In this document: positions 58,390 to 64,000 of the stretch, piece after piece
How the letters are laid out: every line of letters begins with the position of its first letter
Numbering within the stretch: position 1 is the first letter of the stretch
Assembly: GCF_005405885.1 (NCBI RefSeq)
Contig: NZ_BJFL01000002.1
Coordinates: forward strand, 124,001-188,000
Direction of reading: 5' to 3'
Origin: Gandjariella thermophila
GTDB taxonomy: Bacteria > Actinomycetota > Actinomycetes > Mycobacteriales > Pseudonocardiaceae
DNA length: 64,000 bases
The notes under the pieces: generated by a model
Told to the model about the DNA's origin: nothing
The model's database searches: none
Seen by the model: the letters and a program-made list of their open reading frames with translations, nothing else
Made by a program: the position numbers and the translations under genes

Positions 58390-58578
58390 ATGGCCCGAAG
58401 AGGTAACGCCAAGACACAGCTCCAGCGTCAGGCCTTTCTGCAGGAGGCCAAGCGGCAACGCAAGCAGCGCCGCCAGTGGCGGCAGTTGATCGAGCAGGAA
58501 CGGGCGGAGCGTGTCGCCTCCCGGGTCTCGGTGCGGACGGTCTCGGGTGGGCTGCCCACGCTCGGTAGGAAACACTGA
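58390..58578 (+). CDS. possible small basic protein
   Basis: 62 residues beginning MARRGNAKTQLQRQAF and ending VSGGLPTLGRKH. It is very basic and predicted helical (QEAKRQRKQRRQWRQLIEQ). The ATG has only a weak GGGGGCAGG upstream. It is not recognised and might be spurious, but Gln/Lys content differs from shadow frames in this GC-rich DNA. Confidence 0.4.
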   Translation: MARRGNAKTQLQRQAFLQEAKRQRKQRRQWRQLIEQERAERVASRVSVRTVSGGLPTLGRKH

Positions 58579-58759
58579 GCGTTCCCCCGGCGCCGACGGG
58601 AGTCACCAGCGGCAGCCGCAGACCTGCTGCCTTTCGCCGCCGGCTGGCGTGCGGCCGATGCCGGCCCATCCGGAGCCCCGGCAGTACCGGCACGCCGCGC
58701 GCACCCCGGTGGCGGGTGACCGATCGGGTGCCGCTCGTTGGTCGTGCTGGGTCACGCGT

Positions 58760-59113
58760 TCACGCCTCCGGTTCGGGCAGGGACAGCAGTAGCGGGATCA
58801 CGACACCGGGCGGGCCCTGGTGCTTGAGGACGAAGTCACCGGCGCGGGGACCGGTCAGCCAGGCACGGGCGACCACCACGCTGGTGTGCGACAGGATGCG
58901 CACGACGTCCAGGTAGCGGTCCGGCCAGACGCGCACCCCCTGGACGGCCACCACCTCGCCCTGGCAATTCCGTTTGTGCACGAACCGCCATCCGGTGTCC
59001 ACCCGCTCGCACATCGCCAGCAGCGGTTCCAGCACCGGGTACTCGCGCACCGCCGCGTACGGATCAAGAGGCCATCCGTCCGGCGGCTCTGCCATACTCT
59101 GATCACCCGCCAT
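58760..59113 (-). CDS. hypothetical protein next to the XRE/DUF397 module
   Basis: 117 residues, not recognised. The ATG has GGAAGGA 6 nt upstream. A WPLDPYAAVREYPVLEPLL start and a central GWRFVHKRNCQGEVVAVQGVRVW (split) suggest a small alpha/beta domain with one cysteine. It is divergent from the XRE regulator across 122 bp, a common arrangement around such regulators in actinomycetes. Confidence 0.65.
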   Translation of the reverse strand: MAGDQSMAEPPDGWPLDPYAAVREYPVLEPLLAMCERVDTGWRFVHKRNCQGEVVAVQGVRVWPDRYLDVVRILSHTSVVVARAWLTGPRAGDFVLKHQGPPGVVIPLLLSLPEPEA

Positions 59114-59235
59114 GCAGCGTCCTTCCGGGGTGTCGGTGGTTCGCGGAACTCCTCATCGGCTGCCAGCAGATCTGGTAGCGCTTCCGCTCCACCAGTGCCC
59201 CAGTCAGGTGCTACGTGCCCGGGAGGATGAGTGAC

Positions 59236-60087
59236 ATGGCCGCTACCCCAGGAACGCCACGGGCCAGGGCGTTATCCGCCGCGCTGCGCGAGGCGCGCAA
59301 GGCCAGCGGGTTCGGCGTCCGGGAACTCGCTCGGAGGCTTTCGCTGGGCCACGTGCAGATCTCCCAATGGGAATCGGGTCACCGAGTGCCCAGGCTCGAA
59401 GCCGTGGCGATGATCCTCGCCGTGATCGGCACGCCTCGCGACGAACGGGAACGCATTCTCGGCCTGGCCCGCAACGTAAACGAGCCGAACTGGCTGACCG
59501 TGGGAGTCAACGGCATCCCGCAGCAACTCGCTGGCGTGGTCGAGTGCGAGCGGACGGCCTCGGCGATCACTGCATGGTCGCCGCTGTTGATTCCCGGACT
59601 GTTGCAGACCGTCGACTACGTGCGGGTGATCCAGCAGAACGGCGGGCGATTGTCCGCGTCGGACGTCGAGCTGCGGGTCATGCTCAAGGCGAGCCGCAGC
59701 GAGGTGATCTCCCGGCGTATCGCCCCGGTGCGCTTCACCGCGCTGATCGGGGAGTGGGCGCTCCGCGAACCGATCGGCCCGCCCGCGGTCATGGTGGACC
59801 AACTGAACCACCTGCTCGCCATGGCCACCCGGCCCAACGTCACGCTGCGGGTGGTGCCGAGGCACGTGGGCTGGCACCCCGGATTGATGGGACCGTTTAT
59901 GCTTTTCGACTTTCCCGACGCGCCGCCCGTGCTCTATCTCGAACACCATTCGTCCGGGGCGTTCATTCCCACCGAGCACGACGTCGCGGCGTACCGGAAG
60001 GCCATGGCATGGCTCGGCGAGTTGGCCTTGGGGCCGGACGAGTCGGCGGCCCTCATCGCCACACTGATCGAGGAGGCGGCGACATGA
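59236..60087 (+). CDS. XRE-family regulator with DUF5753 (Scr1-like)
   Basis: 283 residues. The N-terminal helix-turn-helix (about 18-70, GFGVRELARRLSLGHVQISQ) is followed by the DUF5753 domain (AWSPLLIPGLLQTVDYVR, FTALIGEWALREPIG, HLLAMATRPNVTLRVVP, EHHSSGAFI). This pairing with a downstream DUF397 gene is a large actinomycete family proposed to act as regulator/antagonist or toxin-antitoxin-like pairs. ATG 59236 is 9 nt after GGGAGG; ATG 59227 abuts it. Confidence 0.88.
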   Translation: MAATPGTPRARALSAALREARKASGFGVRELARRLSLGHVQISQWESGHRVPRLEAVAMILAVIGTPRDERERILGLARNVNEPNWLTVGVNGIPQQLAGVVECERTASAITAWSPLLIPGLLQTVDYVRVIQQNGGRLSASDVELRVMLKASRSEVISRRIAPVRFTALIGEWALREPIGPPAVMVDQLNHLLAMATRPNVTLRVVPRHVGWHPGLMGPFMLFDFPDAPPVLYLEHHSSGAFIPTEHDVAAYRKAMAWLGELALGPDESAALIATLIEEAAT

Positions 60088-60254
60088 ACCGCTGGCGCAA
60101 GTCCAGCCGGTCCGACGGGCAGAACGGCTGCGTCCAGGTGAGTGGCACGCTGGACGCGGTGCGGGACTCGAAGAATCCCTCGGGCCCCGTCCTGTACGGC
60201 GTCGACGTGCGTGCGCTGGTGGCTGCGGCGAAGGAGGGCACGCTGGACCGCTGA
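60084..60254 (+). CDS. DUF397 protein
   Basis: 56 residues: WRKSSRSDGQNGCVQV at the start and VRDSKNPSGPVL, then VRALVAAAKEG, is the DUF397 pattern. The ATG overlaps the stop of the XRE gene (ATGA), so the pair is translationally coupled. Such proteins are thought to interact with their XRE partner; direct function unproven. Confidence 0.9.
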   Translation: MNRWRKSSRSDGQNGCVQVSGTLDAVRDSKNPSGPVLYGVDVRALVAAAKEGTLDR

Positions 60255-60295
60255 ATCGCGGTCTGCTCGTGGTCACCTGGGCTGCGGCGCGCTAG

Positions 60296-61462
60296 CTAGG
60301 TCAGCGCGGTGGCACCGGCGGTCTGGGCGGTGAGCAGGTCCACCACGTCGGTGAGCCGCTGCCGGCGGCAGAACGCGCGGCGCTGGCGGGCCGCGCCGGA
60401 GTTGCGGCGCAGCACCGCGTCCAGCAGTTCGGTGCACACCGCGAGGTCACCGGTGGCCTCCAGCGCCGGGCGGGCATGCTCGACCAGCCGCTGCGTCAGC
60501 TCCCGCATCGGCAGCACCTCGCGCTCAACCGCGTCCACCCCCATGCCCTCCAGGCCGTCCCGGGCCGAGCGCCACAGCGCGGCGCGCAGGGCGTGCTGCG
60601 GGATCGCCGGCGCCGGTTCCGTGGCGGCCAGCGCGGTGGCCACCAACGCCCGGGTGAGCAGGGCGAGCAGCAGCGCCTCGTCGACCGTGGCCGGCGCGTC
60701 GCACACCCGCACCTCGATCGTCGGGTGCACCGCGGACAGCCGGATGTCCCAGTACGTCATGCCCGCGTCCAGCGCCGCGCCGGTGTGCAGCAGGGTGCGC
60801 ACGGCCGAGTCGTAGTGCGCGGGCGAGGCGAACCGCGGCGGCGGGCCCGCGCTGGGCCACCGGCTCCACAGCAGGTAACGCCAGCTCGCGTGGCCGGTAT
60901 CCCGCTCGTCCCAGAACGGTGAGTTGGCGCTGATCGCCAGCAGCACCGGCAGCCAGGGCCGCAGGTGGTTGCTCACCTGCACGGCGTACTCCCGCCCCGG
61001 CATGCCGACGTGCACGTGGTAGCCGCACAGGCTGAGCGCGTCGGCGAGCGCCCCGTACTGGCCGATCAGCGCCTCATACCTGGGGTGGTCGGTGAGCGGC
61101 GGCGGTGTCACCCGGCCGAGCACCGGGCTGCCGGTGGCCGCCAGTCGCAGGCCGTGCTCCCGGGCCACCGCGGTCAGCGTGCCCCGCGCGGTGCGAAGCT
61201 GCCGGTGCAGTTCCTCGGCGGTGCGGCAGGTCGCGGTGGCCACCTCGAGCTGGAAGCGGGTGAGCTCCGGGCGTAGCCCGGGCAACCGGTCGGCGGCCGC
61301 GGCGAGCACCGAGGGCGCCTGGCTGGCCACCCGCCTGGTCCTCGCGTTGACCAGGAGAAACTCCTCTTCGACGCCGACCGTCAGGCCGTCGGGATCGAGC
61401 CCGTGCGGCATCGGCCGGGGAGCGGGTAAGGCTTCGTCGACGGCGACGTCGGGTTCGTTCAT
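60296..61462 (-). CDS. YbdK-type carboxylate-amine ligase (GCS2 family)
   Basis: 388 residues. TVGVEEEFLLVNARTRR near residue 28 is the glutamate-cysteine-ligase type 2 signature, with CGYHVHVGMP (about 150), ISANSPFWDERDTGHASWRY and HPTIEVRVCDAP following. Members form weak gamma-glutamyl-cysteine ligase activity or other amide bonds; the physiological substrate is uncertain in organisms that make mycothiol. ATG 61462 has GGGGGTCGC upstream. The gene stands alone. Confidence 0.88.
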   Translation of the reverse strand: MNEPDVAVDEALPAPRPMPHGLDPDGLTVGVEEEFLLVNARTRRVASQAPSVLAAAADRLPGLRPELTRFQLEVATATCRTAEELHRQLRTARGTLTAVAREHGLRLAATGSPVLGRVTPPPLTDHPRYEALIGQYGALADALSLCGYHVHVGMPGREYAVQVSNHLRPWLPVLLAISANSPFWDERDTGHASWRYLLWSRWPSAGPPPRFASPAHYDSAVRTLLHTGAALDAGMTYWDIRLSAVHPTIEVRVCDAPATVDEALLLALLTRALVATALAATEPAPAIPQHALRAALWRSARDGLEGMGVDAVEREVLPMRELTQRLVEHARPALEATGDLAVCTELLDAVLRRNSGAARQRRAFCRRQRLTDVVDLLTAQTAGATALT

Positions 61463-61630
61463 GCGACCCCCATGGTCCGGGTCGCACCGGCGCGGCAAGC
61501 ATGGCGCGCTCAGTGGCTTGCCCGATACTATGAGTAGTCGAACATCATTCGCATGCTGCCAGCGGGGGAAAAGCTGGCGCGGCAGGCTGAAAAAGGCGCG
61601 CGGGGCGGTTCGGTGCGGCGGAACGGCCGG
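61463..61630. other. intergenic region with hairpin and promoter-like patch
   Basis: 168 bp. GCCAGC-GGGGGAAAA-GCTGGC (61558-61578) is a terminator-like hairpin for the minus-strand EAL/GGDEF gene. A TAGTAT box on the minus strand (near 61527-61533) could be a -10 for the YbdK-type gene, about 65 nt from its ATG. Confidence 0.4.
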
Positions 61631-63361
61631 TCAGCGGTGCTCGACGGCGGCGTTGCGGCGAGCGGGCTGGCGCGGCGGCACGTCCGGCCCGCGCGTGCCG
61701 CGCAGCACGTCCACCCGGTCCGAGCCCGGGCGGCCCAGCACCCAACTCGACCCGCGCAGCGCCTTGGCGTGCTGCTTGAGCGGGGCGAGTAACCGGGACA
61801 CCTCCCGGTAGCCGGTCACCGACCCGGACGCGCAGACCAGGGTGGCCAGCGACAGGCTCACCGCCAGCCCTCCGGCCGAGCGCGGCGTGTCGAGCAGCGC
61901 GTTGGCCAGCGGGACCAGGTCGTCCAGGCCGGTGACGAACAGGAAGTCGTCGCCGCCGACGTGGCCGACGCGCACGCTGGACAGGGTGGCGGCGGCGTCG
62001 GTGAGGCCTCGACCGATGGTGCGGATCAGGTCGTCGCCGGCGGCGAACCCGGCGCTGTCGTTGACCGTCTTGAACCCGTCGATGTCCAGCCAGCCGACCG
62101 CGAAGATCTCCCCGGCGGCGATGCGCCGCTCGATCTCCTGGCCTACCTGGTCGCTGCCGGGCAGCCGGGTGAGCGGGTTCAGCGCGGCCGCCTCCTCGAC
62201 CTTCATCTCCGCGATGCCCCGAACCACGTCGGTCACCCGCACCACGCCGAGGCAGTGGAACGCCTCGTCCACCACGACCACGTCGTCGTTGATCCGGTTA
62301 CGCTCCACCCCGGCGAGGGTGTCCAGCAGCTCCAGCGCGGTGGTGTCGGTGCGGACCAGGTGCGGCCGGTCGGCCAGCCGGGCGGCGTCGCGCTTGGCGT
62401 GCAACGCGTGGCCGTACGGGCCGGTCACGGCGAGCAGGAAGCGGTTGCGGTCCAGCGTCCACCGCGGCCGGCTCTCCTCGTCCACCAGCACGACGCTGCT
62501 CACCATCGGCTGGTTGGCCAGCACCGAGCGCACCTCCTCGGAGGTGGCGTCCGCGCGCAGCATGGTCGCCGGATGCAGGAAGTCGCTCACCCGCGGCCCT
62601 GCGTTGCGGCGCCCCGGCAGGGTGGCGTCCGGGTCGGCCAGTTCGGTTGCGGCCGGCGGGATGGAGACCGTGGTGAGCGGCCGGCGGCTGGGTTGGGTGA
62701 GCAGGTTGCCCTGGGCCAGGTGGACGCCCAGCCGGCGGAGCGTGGCGAGCTGCGCGTCGGTCTCCACGCCCACCGCGGCCAGTTGCGCGCCGATCCCCTC
62801 GGCCAGCCGTATCAGGGACTCCAGCAGCGCGGTGCATCCGGGTTCGTCGGGCAGCCCGGAGATCACGCCACGGTCCACCTTCAGCAGTTCCGGGTTGGTC
62901 TCGGCGAGCAGGGACAGCGGAGTGTCAGCGTCACCGAGGCCATCCAGGGCGATCCGGAAACCGGCGCGGCGGAGCATGGCCAGGCCCTCGATCAGCCCGC
63001 CCCGGGGCACCCGGCCGAACGGGCCACCGAGCTCCAGCACGATGTCCCGGGCCCGGCGACCGGTGTCCCGGAGCGCGTCGATGACCGGGTCGATCACCTC
63101 CGGCGGGCCGGCCGCGGTGATCGCCAGCAGGTTGACGTGCAGCGGAAGCAGCGTCTCGTGCTCGGCCGCGGCCCGGATGGCGCTGGCGGCCAGCGAGATG
63201 TCGGTCTCTACCAGGCGCCCGGCCCGCCCCGCGTCCCGGAAGACGTCGTGCACCGTTCTCGCGGTGGGCCGGGCGAGGGCCTCCACCGCGACAATGCCGC
63301 CGGTGTGCAGGTTGAACAGCGGCTGATATGCAAAGCGGACGTCGCCCAGCGGTGCAGCCAC
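61631..63361 (-). CDS. EAL-CBS-GGDEF domain protein (degenerate active sites)
   Basis: 576 residues with an unusual order: EAL domain (about 8-245), paired CBS-like region (about 265-395) and GGDEF domain (about 410-550). In the EAL part EALARP, the Asn of VNL and a Lys (LLKVDR) remain. The DDFG motif is DGLG and the EGVE motif is VGVE, so two catalytic acids are missing. The GGDEF motif is GGDDF. The protein may bind cyclic di-GMP or nucleotides rather than turn them over. GTG start; no ribosome-binding site seen. Confidence 0.85.
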   Translation of the reverse strand: MAAPLGDVRFAYQPLFNLHTGGIVAVEALARPTARTVHDVFRDAGRAGRLVETDISLAASAIRAAAEHETLLPLHVNLLAITAAGPPEVIDPVIDALRDTGRRARDIVLELGGPFGRVPRGGLIEGLAMLRRAGFRIALDGLGDADTPLSLLAETNPELLKVDRGVISGLPDEPGCTALLESLIRLAEGIGAQLAAVGVETDAQLATLRRLGVHLAQGNLLTQPSRRPLTTVSIPPAATELADPDATLPGRRNAGPRVSDFLHPATMLRADATSEEVRSVLANQPMVSSVVLVDEESRPRWTLDRNRFLLAVTGPYGHALHAKRDAARLADRPHLVRTDTTALELLDTLAGVERNRINDDVVVVDEAFHCLGVVRVTDVVRGIAEMKVEEAAALNPLTRLPGSDQVGQEIERRIAAGEIFAVGWLDIDGFKTVNDSAGFAAGDDLIRTIGRGLTDAAATLSSVRVGHVGGDDFLFVTGLDDLVPLANALLDTPRSAGGLAVSLSLATLVCASGSVTGYREVSRLLAPLKQHAKALRGSSWVLGRPGSDRVDVLRGTRGPDVPPRQPARRNAAVEHR

Positions 63362-63437
63362 GCACCGATACTGCCCGTAGACACTGGCCCTTGCCGAGGG
63401 GCTTCACCAGGTGTTCACGCTGATGCGGCCGGAATCA

Positions 63438-63454
63438 CCGCGCCCAAGGCGCGG
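63438..63454 (-). terminator. hairpin downstream of the lycopene cyclase gene
   Basis: CCGCGCC-CAA-GGCGCGG, a perfect 7-bp stem about 100 nt after the minus-strand stop at 63552. It is followed on the plus strand by an AT-richer patch. Confidence 0.45.
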
Positions 63455-63551
63455 CGTCAAACATCAAAATGGCTCAACCGCAAGGAGTAAGCGCTTTCCC
63501 GATGATCGTTCCACGATGTGGGAGAGATGTCGCCGTGGTGTTGTTCGCCGG

Positions 63552-64000
63552 TCATCGGTGGGTGCGGTGCGGGCCCGGCCAGGCCAGCCGGCCGCGCAGC
63601 GGCCACCCGGCAGCGGCGAACAGCGCGGCCATCGCGCCCGCGGTGCCGGCCAGGTCGGTGCGCCCGGACAGGTAGGCCCGCTGATGGTCCTCGGCCAGCC
63701 GGAAGAACAGCTCGAAGAACGCGGGCACCTCCCGGGGCGGCACGGCGAGCAGCGCGGCCAGCCCTCGCCGGCGCAGCGCGTGCACCGCCAGCGCCGCCGG
63801 TGGCCACACCGCGTGCCAGGCCACGCGTGCCGCGGCCGCCGGGCCGTGCCGCAGCCCGGTGGCGACCGCCGCCGCCACCGCGGGCGCGGTGCGCAGCGCC
63901 GAGGCCACGTGGTAGCCGGTGGCCGGATGCACCATCCCGGCCGCCACGCCGAACGGCACCGCCCGGCCCGGCCGGGGAAGCGGCAGGTCCAGCGGGATGC
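63552..64000 (-). CDS. lycopene cyclase family protein (5' part beyond the window)
   Basis: Only the C-terminal ~149 residues are in the window; the start lies beyond 64000. VPFGVAAGMVHPATGYHVASALRTAP matches (as two adjoining segments) the conserved FAD-family motif of CrtY/CrtL lycopene cyclases. The tail with FFELFFRLAEDHQRAYLSGR is also typical. The enzyme cyclises lycopene ends to beta-ionone rings. No other carotenoid gene is visible inside the window. Confidence 0.82.
   Translation of the reverse strand, partial: IPLDLPLPRPGRAVPFGVAAGMVHPATGYHVASALRTAPAVAAAVATGLRHGPAAAARVAWHAVWPPAALAVHALRRRGLAALLAVPPREVPAFFELFFRLAEDHQRAYLSGRTDLAGTAGAMAALFAAAGWPLRGRLAWPGPHRTHR

Noticed and set aside
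58579-58759. possible coding remnant with a CGRC-like cysteine pair
   Set aside because: Short frames without start, ribosome-binding site or clear similarity; not supportable as a gene.

Overview
The window is chromosomal DNA of a very high-GC actinobacterium, most likely a Pseudonocardiaceae-type actinomycete. The evidence is GC-rich codon use with many GTG starts; the actinobacterial signature genes rbpA, whiA, opcA and mptB; a Walker-less PriA; a resuscitation-promoting-factor-like protein; an XRE/DUF397 pair; and EspC/WXG type VII substrates. From memory, the backbone gene order matches the M. tuberculosis priA-to-suf interval (about Rv1402 to Rv1466), so most of the window is conserved core with short lineage-specific insertions. 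I saw no tRNA, rRNA, CRISPR array, phage or transposase gene.

Layout. 0-5 kb: priA, def, fmt and rsmB (replication restart, then formyl-Met and rRNA modification). 5-11 kb: a small Rpf-like secreted muralytic protein, rpe, and the riboflavin operon ribD-ribE-ribBA-ribH with a trailing PH-domain membrane protein. 10.6-14.5 kb: an insertion holding a SLOG-like protein, an XRE/TPR regulator, an unknown gene, an SMR efflux protein and a Tat/Rieske lipoprotein with a CRP-like site upstream. 14.7-19.8 kb: uvrC, rapZ, yvcK and whiA. 20.1-23.9 kb: gap-pgk-tpiA, secG and rbpA. 24-28.3 kb: an orphan histidine kinase and an orphan type VII secretion substrate module. 28.4-36.4 kb (minus strand): the pentose-phosphate operon tkt-tal-pgi-zwf-opcA-pgl. 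36.7-48.4 kb: ctaB, an FKBP lipoprotein, qor, a DUF885 protein, an ATP-grasp protein, idi, a MarR/GbsR regulator, ctaA, an ABC-2 exporter and an MptB-like mannosyltransferase. 48.5-55.2 kb: the sufR-BDCSU-sufT operon. 55.2-64 kb: accessory genes, namely a ferredoxin-reductase fusion with a P450, an XRE/DUF397 module, a YbdK-type ligase, an EAL-CBS-GGDEF protein and the 3' part of a lycopene cyclase gene.

How the genes work together. Central carbon metabolism dominates: glycolysis (gap, pgk, tpiA), carbon-flux regulation (rapZ, yvcK) and NADPH generation (zwf, opcA, pgl, tal, tkt, rpe). Riboflavin synthesis draws on ribulose 5-phosphate, and ctaB and ctaA make haem A. The suf operon makes Fe-S clusters and appears autorepressed through a CAAC-N6-GTTG site.

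The most unusual points are these. The pgi gene lacks its middle and catalytic half but is still in frame. Two small undescribed ORFs (32 and 72 codons) are stop-start coupled into the pentose-phosphate operon, and the 72-codon one is built of 17-18-residue repeats that resemble copies of the opcA translation start. A 23-bp perfect inverted repeat flanks ctaA. Many genes have a TANNNT box 5-8 nt before the start codon, which suggests leaderless transcripts.
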